Source: Phototrophicus methaneseepsis
GTDB lineage: Bacteria; Chloroflexota; Anaerolineae; Aggregatilineales; Phototrophicaceae
Length of the DNA stretch: 64,000 nt
Direction of reading: 5' to 3'
Assembly (NCBI RefSeq): GCF_015500095.1
Contig: NZ_CP062983.1
Span: forward strand, 930,001-994,000
Shown: positions 47,909-56,849 of the stretch, in pieces
How the letters are laid out: each line of letters begins with the position of its first letter
How positions within the stretch are numbered: the first letter of the stretch is position 1
The notes under the pieces: generated by a model
What the model saw: the letters and a program-made list of their open reading frames with translations, nothing else
What the model was told of the DNA's origin: nothing
The model's database searches: none
Program-made: the position numbers and the translations under genes

Positions 47909-48391
47909 TTGGCTGCGGATTTTAAGTCGCATGTGCTGTTGCGAGACGAGAAGGGCCTGTTCGGCATTCCCTTCAAGCGATTATTACTGGCAGGTGTCGG
48001 CGCGGGCTTGTCCTATACCATCGTCAATCTGGCACTGTCGGGCTGGTCGATCGCCGCCGCTGTAATGATCGGCATGGCAACGCTCATCTTGACATCGCCG
48101 CGCGGCGGGATTCCGCTGTGGAATCGACTGGTGTATCGCTTGCGAGGCATGCTACTGCTGAAGGCGATACGGCATCCGCACAGTTGGGCTGCAAAGCTAG
48201 TCGATGTGCTGGATTTGCCACTGGATCTGGTTCGACTGAATGGGGCAGCTGTGTTTGCGCCGCCTTCGGGTCCGATGGATATCGACCTGCGCGAGTGGAT
48301 CACCTACGCCTACGCCAATGAATCGGATGGGCTGGTCTTCGTCGATTCACCGCTAGATGCTTCAGCGCTGAAGGAGGGACTGCATGGCTGA
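47909..48391 (+). CDS. PrgI/VirB3-like membrane protein of the conjugation module
   Basis: From TTG 47909 (AGGAG 6 nt upstream) the 160-residue protein has two membrane helices (about 25-45 and 47-65), then a soluble tail with a basic patch. This fits PrgI/VirB3-type inner-membrane partners of VirB4, which follows with an 8-bp overlap. It is the second gene of the operon. Confidence 0.65.
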   Translation: MAADFKSHVLLRDEKGLFGIPFKRLLLAGVGAGLSYTIVNLALSGWSIAAAVMIGMATLILTSPRGGIPLWNRLVYRLRGMLLLKAIRHPHSWAAKLVDVLDLPLDLVRLNGAAVFAPPSGPMDIDLREWITYAYANESDGLVFVDSPLDASALKEGLHG

Positions 48392-49814
48392 TGTGCATAC
48401 TTTCCTGATTGAACCTTTCGACATCATGTTACACGTCACCGAAGACGGCGTGCAATCGTTACAGGCCCGCTTTGCGACCTGGCTGCGAACGCTCAATTCG
48501 CCTGCGCGCTTCATCTGCTGGCAGATGCCTGCCACACTCGACGAGAAAATCAATGATCTGAGCCGTCAGGCCAAGGAAACTGACGATCCGCAGCGGGCAC
48601 AGTTGCTCATGGAGTATCGTCGCTATTACGAACAATTGGATGACAGCGCCGAGTATCAACGGGCGCTGTGCGGGATGGCGGTCTGGTCGGATCAGAATCC
48701 ACGTGCATTGGCAGGTGGGATGGGATCTTCCTTCGATACGCTGGTGGTTGAAGGCAGCTGGCCCGCGCTGTTTGAAGGGCCGTACGAGATTCGAGATGCG
48801 CCATTCTGGCACCTGGCTCCGGTGGGGCGTCCCGGAGGTCGTCCGTTGTGGGCGGTCCTCAACAGCTTTGAGTTCGCACCATCGACCTGGAATTTCTTTC
48901 GTCCCTTACCGCCCCTGCTGCGGCTCAATTTCCCGCTGGCACTCTCAATTATTATTTCCAAGACCTATGAACGTAACAGCGCCATCGATGCCCTAGAAGG
49001 CATTATTCAAGCCTATGAGGTACATCTGTCCGGCGTCAGCGGCGAAGATTCACGCTCGGTTCAACGTGTGGCAGATTGCCGTAAGGCACTCTCCGAGATC
49101 AATGCAGGCGATGCGCTGCATCTGGTGCAGATCAGCATTGCCATTGCGGCAGATGATCTGGACACCCTTCGCGAACGTATCGCGACAGTAATAAATGAAA
49201 CGCGAGCCTGGTTCAGTTTGCGTCATGAAGTCGGGGAACTGTTGGCGCGCAGTCTCGGCTTCTTCGCGGCCAAAAGCACCAAACAGATCGGCCTTCCTGA
49301 CACAAGCTGGCCAGTCGTCTCTCGGGAACTGGCTCTGATGCTTTCGCCATTGGGTTATCGCAAGCTCTCCAGCACAGAGGGCATTCTGCGCGGTGAAGCC
49401 GTTGGCGCAGCTTACCCGGTCTTTCATGACTCATGGCGTGACAAACGGGCGACTCACGAAATCTGGGTGGGCACATCGGGGTTCGGCAAAACATTCGCTA
49501 ACAATTGCTATCTCACACGAGAATACGCCGAAAATGGCAATCCTTTTGATTTGCTGGAACCGATGGGACACGGCAAACACATCGCCGAGGCTTTCGGATT
49601 GCCGTGGTATGTGATGAGTGCGAAGGCCACCCAACTCAATCCACAGGATGTGATGTTCCCGACGCTGATTGAGCATGCGTCACACACGACCCGTATCTAC
49701 GAAACCGTGCTGGGACGTCCGCTGTCGGGCGGACAGCGGCAGAATCTGGAACGCGGTTTACTGGGCGAAGCACTGGAAATCCTCTATAAAGGTTTCCCCA
49801 ATCTGGAGCAGTGA
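48384..49814 (+). CDS. VirB4-like ATPase, N-terminal part with Walker A
   Basis: VirB4/TraC-type ATPases power the secretion channel. These 476 residues hold the N-terminal domain and, near 365, the Walker A loop WVGTSGFGKTFANN, followed by LEPMGHGKHIAEAFGL. The gene stops at TGA 49812-49814 before Walker B. The next gene starts at 49811 (GTGA overlap) in the -1 frame and continues the same protein. A single lost G in 'CAG(G)TGA' would explain the break. AAGGAGGGA precedes ATG 48384. Confidence 0.82.
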   Translation: MADVHTFLIEPFDIMLHVTEDGVQSLQARFATWLRTLNSPARFICWQMPATLDEKINDLSRQAKETDDPQRAQLLMEYRRYYEQLDDSAEYQRALCGMAVWSDQNPRALAGGMGSSFDTLVVEGSWPALFEGPYEIRDAPFWHLAPVGRPGGRPLWAVLNSFEFAPSTWNFFRPLPPLLRLNFPLALSIIISKTYERNSAIDALEGIIQAYEVHLSGVSGEDSRSVQRVADCRKALSEINAGDALHLVQISIAIAADDLDTLRERIATVINETRAWFSLRHEVGELLARSLGFFAAKSTKQIGLPDTSWPVVSRELALMLSPLGYRKLSSTEGILRGEAVGAAYPVFHDSWRDKRATHEIWVGTSGFGKTFANNCYLTREYAENGNPFDLLEPMGHGKHIAEAFGLPWYVMSAKATQLNPQDVMFPTLIEHASHTTRIYETVLGRPLSGGQRQNLERGLLGEALEILYKGFPNLEQ

Positions 49815-50497
49815 CACCGGAGATCACACCGACCTGTGATGTGGTTTGCGACGTGTTGTCTGGTCTGGGCGAGAAGGATGCGACACGCGGTATCGCCCGC
49901 GATCTGGCCGATGAGATCGCCGGGCTATGTACCGGCAGCGGTCCCTGGGCACAGTTTCTCAATGGGATGACCAACATCGATCTGACGCGCGGTGGCAGAG
50001 ACTGGATTCGCCCGCGAGTGTTTAGCTTTCACGAGCTGGAAAGCGAACCGATTCTACAGGCGCTGGCCTATACACAGGTCTTGAGTGCCATTCGTCGCGA
50101 CAGCCTGATAGATGAACAGCCGCGCATTATCGCGGTGGACGAGGTTTACCGCTTGATGCGGCATCCCTCGCTGCTGGACTTCCTGATCGAAGCCGCTAAG
50201 ACCTTCCGTACACGCCGCAAGAAACTCATCTGTATTGATCAGCAGATGAGCATCTTCCTGGAGGGCAAAGCACGGCTGGTGTTCGAGAACAGCCCGATAA
50301 GGGTGGTCTTCTCCCAGCGGCAAGGTATGAACGTCTTTCACGAGGATGCGGCTTTTCAGCATCTGAACCAGCAGCACCGCGACATCATTGCGGCCCTGCC
50401 ACGTTTCCACTTTGTGCTGGATGTGCAGGACGAAGGGCTGTGGTATGCGCGATCTGTGGCCACGCCTGGTGAGCTGGCGCGTTTCTCGACAACATGA
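49811..50497 (+). CDS. VirB4-like ATPase, C-terminal part with Walker B
   Basis: The 228-residue piece continues the ATPase: it contains VFSFHELESEPILQAL, Walker B IIAVDEVYRLM (near 108), RTRRKKLICIDQQMSIFLEG and ENSPIRVVFSQRQGMN, all of the second half of VirB4/TraC. It begins at GTG 49811, overlapping the stop of the first part. It cannot hydrolyse ATP alone because Walker A is on the other piece. Confidence 0.82.
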   Translation: MTPEITPTCDVVCDVLSGLGEKDATRGIARDLADEIAGLCTGSGPWAQFLNGMTNIDLTRGGRDWIRPRVFSFHELESEPILQALAYTQVLSAIRRDSLIDEQPRIIAVDEVYRLMRHPSLLDFLIEAAKTFRTRRKKLICIDQQMSIFLEGKARLVFENSPIRVVFSQRQGMNVFHEDAAFQHLNQQHRDIIAALPRFHFVLDVQDEGLWYARSVATPGELARFSTT

Positions 50498-50536
50498 TTT
50501 CTCGATACATTGTGGTTCAAGGACTTAGGAGATTGT

Positions 50537-50695
50537 ATGGCGAAGCAAGAGACCCAGCATCCCTGGCAGCAGATCGAGGAACAAGCCTTCCACGCCTATC
50601 GAGAATGGCCGCTGTGGTTGGTACTTCGACAGCGCGAACTGGCACAGCAGACAAATGTCGTATCTGAGCGCAAGAGCAGCAAGGAGCGAATATGA
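50537..50695 (+). CDS. Small protein between VirB4-like and topoisomerase genes
   Basis: A 52-residue soluble protein rich in Gln, Glu and Trp; AGGAG stands 6 nt before ATG 50537 and the stop overlaps the topoisomerase start (ATGA). It is part of the operon by coupling; the family is not recognised. Confidence 0.68.
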   Translation: MAKQETQHPWQQIEEQAFHAYREWPLWLVLRQRELAQQTNVVSERKSSKERI

Positions 50696-52590
50696 AACTG
50701 GTCATTGTAGAGAGTCCAGCGAAAGCGAAGAAGATCGCGGGTTATCTGGGCGACGGCTGGCAGATTGAAGCCTGTCGGGGTCATGTACGCGATCTGCCCG
50801 AGTCCCAGCTCGGCGTCGATGTGGAACAGGATTTTCGTCCGCAGTATGTGATGTTGCCGGGAAAAGGCAACTTGGTCGAAAGGCTGGTGAAGTTGATTCG
50901 TAAGGCGGATGAGGTCTATCTGGCGACTGATCCCGACCGGGAAGGTGAGGCGATTGCATGGCATTTGCTGCAACTGGCTGGTGACTTGAAAAACAAGCCT
51001 GTCTATCGAGCCGCCTTTCATGCCATCACCGAAGAAGCGGTTCAGGCTGCCCTTGCTGACCCCCGCCCTTTGGATGCGGCTTTGGTAGAAGCACAGAGCG
51101 CTCGGCGCGTGGTGGATCGCCTGGTAGGCTATCTGGTCTCGCCCCTGGCCTGCAAAACACTAGATGATCGACTCTCGGCGGGGCGTGTTCAGAGCGTAGC
51201 CCTGCGATTGGTCGTAGAGCGCGAACAGCAGATCGCGGCTTTTCAGTCGGATACGACCTGGGGCGTTGAGGCTATTTTGGAAGCGTCTGGCACAAGGTTT
51301 GAAGCCAAACTACATCGTTTGAAAGATGCTGATATTCCCTTCAAGGACGCGGCTCAGGCTGAAAAGCTGTTGACGCTCCTCAAGCGAGCCTCGTTCTGGG
51401 TGAGTAAAACGGGTCAGACGACCAAGCATCGCAACCCACTACCTCCTTTCACGACTAGCACCTTACAGCAGGTCGCTTCCAAAGGCCTCGGCCTTTCGCC
51501 TGAGAAAACCATGTCGCTGGCGCAAATGCTCTACGAACAGGGGCGGATCACCTACCACCGCACAGACAGCGTTGCTGTCGCGCAAGAAGCGCAAACTGTC
51601 GCTCGAGAAGTCATTTCTCGTGAGTATGGTGAGCGCTATTTGCCCACAGCATCGCCGATCTACAAGGCAAAAACGGCGAATGCACAAGAAGCGCATGAAG
51701 CAATTCGTCCAACGGATATTTCACAAATGCCAGCAGTGCATCCCGAAGGTGATGTACCTAGCAGCAATGCGGCTAAACTGTATGATCTCATCTGGCGGCG
51801 ATTCATCGCCTCGCAGATGACGCCCGCTGACTATACCGTCACCGCGATCCTGATCCGTGTTGGCAGATCACAGGATAAGCCCTATCCGCTGAGCTTCAAA
51901 GCCAATGGCCGTGAGCTGACTTTCGATGGCTTTCTGCGTGTTTATGAGGAACCAGACGATGTGGATGCTGGTGTAGATGCCGAGGCAGTTGAGATCGGAT
52001 CCGTGCCGTCTCTGCGGGACGGGCAAATTCTGAAACGTGTCGATGTGGCTGTGAATGAATCGCAGACGCGCCCGCCGTCGCGCTATAGCGAAGCGGCCTT
52101 GGTGCAGGCATTGGAGAAATACGGCGTCGGTCGGCCTTCTACTTTCGCGTCGATGGTGGCTGTCATCAAGCACAAGAAATATGTCACCGTGAAGCAGAAA
52201 CACCTGGTCCCTACTAAGAACGGTATGAAGCTGTGTGCTTTCCTTATAGAACGGTTTCCACAGGTGTTCGACATGGACTATACAGCGCGTCTGGAAGCGG
52301 CGCTCGATCAGGTGGCGTCAGGCCAACTGAGTCGGTCACGGCTGCTGAATACCTTCTGGCGTGGTTTCCAACCGCAGTTGAAGTCCGCCACGGAATATGC
52401 CCTGACACAGGTCAAGTCCCGACCGAAAGCGAAACTGATTGGCGAAACCTGTCCAGACTGTGGCGGTGATCTGGTCGAGCGACAGGGGGCGAACGGCGTG
52501 TTTGTGGGCTGCACGAATTATCCATCCTGCACCTATACGCGCAGCACCGGTCATCAACCGCTGACACTGCATCCAGCGGAAGGGGCATAA
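50692..52590 (+). CDS. topA: Type IA DNA topoisomerase
   Basis: The enzyme relaxes DNA with a covalent tyrosine link. The 632-residue protein has the Toprim domain (1-140: LVIVESPAKAKKIAGYL, YLATDPDREGEAIAWHL), the gate with the active-site Tyr in GRITYHRTDS (near 291), HEAIRPTD, and a single C-terminal zinc ribbon (CPDCGGDL...GCTNYPSC, 577-605). Chromosomal TopA has a longer, multi-zinc tail; the short tail suits a plasmid/element-borne enzyme that serves DNA transfer. Confidence 0.95.
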   Translation: MKLVIVESPAKAKKIAGYLGDGWQIEACRGHVRDLPESQLGVDVEQDFRPQYVMLPGKGNLVERLVKLIRKADEVYLATDPDREGEAIAWHLLQLAGDLKNKPVYRAAFHAITEEAVQAALADPRPLDAALVEAQSARRVVDRLVGYLVSPLACKTLDDRLSAGRVQSVALRLVVEREQQIAAFQSDTTWGVEAILEASGTRFEAKLHRLKDADIPFKDAAQAEKLLTLLKRASFWVSKTGQTTKHRNPLPPFTTSTLQQVASKGLGLSPEKTMSLAQMLYEQGRITYHRTDSVAVAQEAQTVAREVISREYGERYLPTASPIYKAKTANAQEAHEAIRPTDISQMPAVHPEGDVPSSNAAKLYDLIWRRFIASQMTPADYTVTAILIRVGRSQDKPYPLSFKANGRELTFDGFLRVYEEPDDVDAGVDAEAVEIGSVPSLRDGQILKRVDVAVNESQTRPPSRYSEAALVQALEKYGVGRPSTFASMVAVIKHKKYVTVKQKHLVPTKNGMKLCAFLIERFPQVFDMDYTARLEAALDQVASGQLSRSRLLNTFWRGFQPQLKSATEYALTQVKSRPKAKLIGETCPDCGGDLVERQGANGVFVGCTNYPSCTYTRSTGHQPLTLHPAEGA

Positions 52591-52593
52591 ATC

Positions 52594-53703
52594 ATGAGCG
52601 ATCTGATGAATGAACCACCGCCGCTGAACTGGAATGAATTGGAGCCACCGCCAGATGTAGATGATGGCTTGGATTACGATTCCGCCTGGGAGTATGGCCC
52701 TTATCCGCCGCTGGATGAGGATTTGCTTGATACAGATTTGTTCGATACGAGTTGGCTCGTGAATCTATCGCCAGCGCCGCCAGAAGTTGCGTCGGCCATT
52801 CAAACGTCTGAATTTGCTGGCGATGAATGGGCCTGGCATGATGCGCGTCTGGTGGGCGTTGATCGCGGTGAGTTCGCAGGCGATACGCGCTATGAAGTCG
52901 GCGCGATGGACCTCTATGCCAATCTTAAAACTGGGGACCTGGGCGGTAGTTATCTGACCCTTGCTGCTTTCGCTGAGGAAGCGCCTGCTGTGGGCTTCTA
53001 CCACGATCTGAATCGTCAGATTCATGAGGCTGCTCTCCCCGCGCATGAGGTGCCGAGCTTCGCTGAAACGCAAGCGATGGCGATGCAGTCTGAGCCGCTG
53101 AACTGGCGGAGCGCTCGGCCTGAAGAATATACAGCTTATGAGTATCTGCGCGATCTGGATACCTTCGAGCCAACGAGAGCAGATGAACCATCTGAGCAAG
53201 CCCTGGACCCGCTGCTTCAGACGGCGCTGGAATTGGGGGGCGTCATTGAGCCTCAACTTGAATCGGAAAACGTTCAGCAGGCCTTGGATGCGATTGGCGT
53301 TGAAGTTGAGAACTTCGACTCGGACATGGACTCTGCGCCTTTCTATGATACCGAAACGAGCACGGCTTATTGGATCGGTGTTTTTCAGGCTGATCGAGAG
53401 GATCGTGACAATTGTGTGACCAGCATCCTCTCGATGGGGCGTAACCCAGAAACAGGCGAGATGGAAGCGCAGCTCGCACCCTGTGTGCCCGGAGATTGGG
53501 ATAAGGCCTACAGTGCGGCGGAATATCTGATTGATGTGGCGCAGCGGGGTGGTATTGAGCAGGTCTTTGATGCGGCTGAAGGCATGGCTCTGGCGACCGA
53601 CCAGCGCGAATTTTGGCAGAGTGAGCGCGGCCTTTCGCTAGAAGCTGACACAGCTCGTGAGATGGCAGATTATGCCCGTGACAACTGGGAGATGTCGTTG
53701 TGA
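52594..53703 (+). CDS. Very acidic protein of unknown function (first)
   Basis: The 369-residue soluble protein has an N-terminus dense in Asp, Glu, Pro and aromatic residues (about 1-65), then folded parts with WAWHDARLVGVDRGEFAGD and TAYWIGVFQADREDRDNC. There is no signal peptide and no known domain. It follows the topoisomerase by 3 bp. The strong negative charge resembles DNA-mimic proteins such as antirestriction factors, but that is inference only. Confidence 0.7.
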   Translation: MSDLMNEPPPLNWNELEPPPDVDDGLDYDSAWEYGPYPPLDEDLLDTDLFDTSWLVNLSPAPPEVASAIQTSEFAGDEWAWHDARLVGVDRGEFAGDTRYEVGAMDLYANLKTGDLGGSYLTLAAFAEEAPAVGFYHDLNRQIHEAALPAHEVPSFAETQAMAMQSEPLNWRSARPEEYTAYEYLRDLDTFEPTRADEPSEQALDPLLQTALELGGVIEPQLESENVQQALDAIGVEVENFDSDMDSAPFYDTETSTAYWIGVFQADREDRDNCVTSILSMGRNPETGEMEAQLAPCVPGDWDKAYSAAEYLIDVAQRGGIEQVFDAAEGMALATDQREFWQSERGLSLEADTAREMADYARDNWEMSL

Positions 53704-53728
53704 AGGACATTATGAGCGAGGTGAACGT

Positions 53729-53986
53729 GTGAGCGATGGCATCAAACGCGGTTACAGTGTTACAGTCAGGCTCTCGCCAGACGAACGCGCTGCGCTCGAA
53801 GCGCTGGCTGAGCGCTTCAACCTGGATAAATCGGCCACCCTCCGGCGAGCCCTTCAGGTGACATCACATGAGCTTACAAAACCACTGCCAGCCAAGGGGC
53901 TGTTTGCGCCTGTTCCTGAGACCGATCTCGCTTTTGAGATTCATATTTGCGACAGTCACTCGTGTTGGGATCTTCAAGGTGGATGA
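53729..53986 (+). CDS. Ribbon-helix-helix-type small protein
   Basis: From GTG 53729 (GAGGTG 5 nt upstream) the 85-residue protein has KRGYSVTVRLSPDERAALEAL followed by a second helix with KSATLRRALQ, the strand-helix-helix order of Arc/CopG-type DNA-binding domains (about 4-45). The tail is probably disordered. It lies between two acidic genes and overlaps the second by 8 bp. It may regulate them. Confidence 0.65.
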   Translation: MSDGIKRGYSVTVRLSPDERAALEALAERFNLDKSATLRRALQVTSHELTKPLPAKGLFAPVPETDLAFEIHICDSHSCWDLQGG

Positions 53987-55283
53987 ATTACAACATACGG
54001 GTGAATTACAACACGATGAACCGCGTTATATGGATGAAGATGGTGCGATCTATAGCGCTGAAATCGTGCCGCCTGAAGAAGATCGCTATGGGGCCAGATA
54101 CCACGTCGATCTGGTCCGCACTTCCACTGACGAAGCCGATATGCTTCACGAACAACGCCTCATGGTGGGACAGTATGGATCCTGGATGGAAGCGGAGGAG
54201 CAACTCTACCTGGTTGAAGACGCGCTCGCTGAGGCGGGGCTGGATGGCCTGGGCGAAGATCTCGAGCGACTGAAGCAGCAGTCGCTCCAACGAGCAGACA
54301 TTGATCTGACCGAAGGAGCTTCTGACACGGACTCGGCGCGTGAGGGGACTGATCGTTCGCTGGATGTGCCTCACTATAGTGTGGATGCGATTTCTGCCAA
54401 TGGTGACTCGTTTCTGAATGTAGTCAAATCCTGGGGCGAAGATAATTATGAACAGCTCACGATTCCGCAGCCTGATTGGGACATGGCTCAGGAAGCTGCC
54501 AGCTTGGCTAGCGACCTGATATCAAAGGATCAGCTTGAAGCGGCGATGCATCTGGTTGAAGATCAGGGCATCGCTGCAGGTGTTATGGACCCTGAACGCG
54601 AGGATCCGCGGCTGTTCCAGCAGGGGCCGCCTGATCCGTTTGCGACATTGCGCGAAGAAGAAATCGACGATGATCTGGCACGCTATGGTGTGACCTGGCG
54701 TGAGTCTCAGGCATGGGAATCCGAGTGGCAGCCGGATGTATTGGGACCATTGGCGCGATCTACGGAACCCGTTCCTTACTGGCGTCTGGAGGCGCTCCCA
54801 GTCCATGATCTCGAAGGTGAGCCGTTGGGACATGCGCTGCATATAGTGGTTTATGATGGCGTGCAACATGATCCTGAAACAGTGGGTAGCCCTCCGATTG
54901 TTGACGATGAGCCATTCCGCATGTTGGAGATGGCGCACTTCGAAACAACCGAAGCGGCGGACAAGTTCGGTAAGGAGTTCAACGGCTACCTGATGCCAGG
55001 GCTGCTGGAAGGCCCCGAATTGGCTGAGGAAGTCGCCCGGTTAGAGGGGCACCCAGTGGAGTGGAAGACGCTGGACGGGCAGGAGCTAGACGACTATTGC
55101 GACCTCAAGCTGACACTGACCCGCGATCCGGCGGACTGGCAACCCTACAATCCAAATGCCGAGCGTGATGCGCGTATCGAAGCCGAGGGGCTGTACACTG
55201 ATCCGATCCACCAGTTCACTACGTTCGAGGAAGAAGATGATGATCCAAAGGTCGAACCGGCTACGCCCGATTTTGATCTGTAA
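53979..55283 (+). CDS. Very acidic protein of unknown function (second)
   Basis: From GTG 53979, overlapping the previous stop, this 434-residue protein is again rich in Asp/Glu. It has repeated helix/strand parts such as GQYGSWMEAEEQLYLVEDALAE and PYWRLEALPVHDLEGEPLGHA. No domain is recognised. It shares the acidic style, though not clear alignment, with the first acidic gene and ends the operon at a terminator. An in-frame ATG at 53868 would overlap the RHH gene by over 110 bp and is less likely. Confidence 0.7.
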   Translation: MDELQHTGELQHDEPRYMDEDGAIYSAEIVPPEEDRYGARYHVDLVRTSTDEADMLHEQRLMVGQYGSWMEAEEQLYLVEDALAEAGLDGLGEDLERLKQQSLQRADIDLTEGASDTDSAREGTDRSLDVPHYSVDAISANGDSFLNVVKSWGEDNYEQLTIPQPDWDMAQEAASLASDLISKDQLEAAMHLVEDQGIAAGVMDPEREDPRLFQQGPPDPFATLREEEIDDDLARYGVTWRESQAWESEWQPDVLGPLARSTEPVPYWRLEALPVHDLEGEPLGHALHIVVYDGVQHDPETVGSPPIVDDEPFRMLEMAHFETTEAADKFGKEFNGYLMPGLLEGPELAEEVARLEGHPVEWKTLDGQELDDYCDLKLTLTRDPADWQPYNPNAERDARIEAEGLYTDPIHQFTTFEEEDDDPKVEPATPDFDL

Positions 55284-55288
55284 ACCAA

Positions 55289-55313
55289 TGCCCGGCGAAG
55301 TGCCGGGTTTTTT
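55289..55313 (+). terminator. Terminator of the conjugation operon
   Basis: CCCGGC (55291-55296) and GCCGGG (55302-55307) are followed by seven T's, just after the stop at 55283. Confidence 0.87.
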
Positions 55314-55407
55314 ATTAGGCACTTCAGTGAGTTGAGTGCCGAAGGCACGAAACAGAAAACCACCCGCTATGCGGGTGGAGAAGAAAAGCCTTATAGGAAA
55401 AGAAAAT

Positions 55408-55459
55408 CACTCCCGTTAGGATGGCAGTGTTCAAGCCGCCAACTCTATAACGAGGAGTG
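55408..55459 (+). promoter_or_regulatory. Stem that can hide the transposase ribosome site
   Basis: CACTCC-C-GTTA (55408-55418) can pair with TAAC-GA-GGAGTG (55448-55459), which contains the GAGGAG in front of ATG 55466. Such sequestration is known to keep IS200 transposase translation low. Confidence 0.65.
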
Positions 55460-55465
55460 AAATCC

Positions 55466-55912
55466 ATGAGCAAAAGTCTAGCACACACGAAATGGATGTG
55501 TAAGTATCACATCGTGTTCACGCCCAAGTACCGACGGAAAGTAATCTACAACCAGTACAAAGCCAGTATTGTGGAGATATTGAAGGATTTGTGCAAGTGG
55601 AAAGGCGTGGAGATCATAGAGGGAAACGCCCGAATCGATCACATCCATCTGTTAGTATCGATCCCACCCAAATATAGCGTGTCGGTTATCATGGGCTATC
55701 TGAAAGGCAAGAGTGCCACGATGATCTTTGACCGCCATGCGAATCTAAAATACAAGTTCGGGAATCGGCATTTCTGGGCGCGAGGCTACTACGTAAGCAC
55801 AGTAGGACTGAATGAAGCGACGATCGCAAAGTACGTGCGTGAGCAAGAGAAACACGATCAAATGATGGATCGGATCAGCACAAAAGAGCATGACGACCCC
55901 TTTAGGGGTTAG
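55466..55912 (+). CDS. tnpA: IS200/IS605 Y1 transposase TnpA
   Basis: The enzyme moves single-stranded DNA through a 5'-phosphotyrosine link. The 148-residue protein has the small HUH fold: KYHIVFTPKYRRKVIY near the start, HIHLLVSIPP (HUH pair, near 60) and the catalytic Tyr in IAKYVREQEKHD (near 124). Length and motifs are complete, so it is probably active. GAGGAG lies 8 nt before ATG 55466; the longer GTG start at 55457 would overlap it. Confidence 0.95.
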   Translation: MSKSLAHTKWMCKYHIVFTPKYRRKVIYNQYKASIVEILKDLCKWKGVEIIEGNARIDHIHLLVSIPPKYSVSVIMGYLKGKSATMIFDRHANLKYKFGNRHFWARGYYVSTVGLNEATIAKYVREQEKHDQMMDRISTKEHDDPFRG

Positions 55913-56039
55913 CCAGGTAATCGATGCATCGGCTTGAACGCAGTGAAAGAGCACCTTGAGGTGCAGCAAGTGCCAAGCCCTTATAGGGCTGGATCAAGCC
56001 ACCCGCTATGCGGGTGGTCTTGACTTTGAGAATACTTCG

Positions 56040-56837
56040 TTACTCGTTAGTTGCATTCAAAGATACTGGTGAAGCAGCTTCCCACATGGACAGAAATTGA
56101 CTTTTGAAATGGGCAAAGGCTATCGGATTAGCCATTCTATTTATGTGTACACGAGGATATTGTTCAAAAGGCAGTCGGAAAGCAACAAAACGAATAATAG
56201 CCTGAGCCTGTTCCAACTCTGCATCAATAAATTCGCCAATTATTGGTATATCATAATCGATCTGTTTTATTGTGAGAGTGCCTCTTTTGGGATTATTGAT
56301 TAGATTCTCCGCAAGGCGTTGTGTTTCAATAAAACGTGCCTCGAAATCTTTGACTTCAGTGTGTGCCACATCACGGAACGACAATATTTGTAAAACCGAA
56401 TCAGTGCTGTTTGTAGTTAGAAGTCGTATATTGACGCCCTTCGCTAATAATTCATCTAAAGCTCCGAAATGAAAGCGAAGTATGGTTGATCCACTTTCGC
56501 GTACAATCCACAATTCAGTTTTGGCTTTGCGTGCCAATTCGTCCAATCGAATAACATGATCGGGGTTAAAAAAAAGGTGATCAATACTTTGCGATTCAGA
56601 ACGTGTGTTTTCAATACTGCGAATCACCTCAATTACGCGTTGCCTGTTGGTGCGATCAAGAAGTGTACCTATTGCAAGTAGAGCAAGCGTCGCTAGTATA
56701 GCGCTGTTGATAACTGCTAAGTCAACAATTCCCAGTATGCCAAGTGTGCCAAAAACTATGCTCAACAATATAGTTATATATGCATCGAGATTTCGCTGAT
56801 GGCGAAGATCGTCCCATATTGATTGAAATAACTTCAT
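56040..56837 (-). CDS. Membrane-anchored protein of unknown function
   Basis: The 265-residue protein has two N-terminal membrane helices (about 18-40 and 42-60) and a soluble domain (75-255) with KTELWIVRESGSTILRFHFG and NIRLLTTNSTDSVLQIL, which looks like an alpha/beta fold. It recalls membrane-tethered phospholipase-D-like domains, but HxK motifs are not seen. GGAGA is 6 nt before ATG 56837. The DNA is AT-rich, and it lies next to the IS element. Confidence 0.6.
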   Translation of the reverse strand: MKLFQSIWDDLRHQRNLDAYITILLSIVFGTLGILGIVDLAVINSAILATLALLAIGTLLDRTNRQRVIEVIRSIENTRSESQSIDHLFFNPDHVIRLDELARKAKTELWIVRESGSTILRFHFGALDELLAKGVNIRLLTTNSTDSVLQILSFRDVAHTEVKDFEARFIETQRLAENLINNPKRGTLTIKQIDYDIPIIGEFIDAELEQAQAIIRFVAFRLPFEQYPRVHINRMANPIAFAHFKSQFLSMWEAASPVSLNATNE

Positions 56838-56849
56838 TAATATCTCCTA

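Larger units (their letters stand above)
55336..56020 (+). mobile_element. IS200/IS605-family insertion sequence (IS200-like, tnpA only)
   Basis: The two ends carry the same perfect hairpin CCACCCGC-TAT-GCGGGTGG (55360-55378 and 55999-56017) around a Y1 transposase, without tnpB. IS200 elements have no inverted terminal repeats or target duplication, so exact borders cannot be read. It sits just past the operon terminator. Confidence 0.88.
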
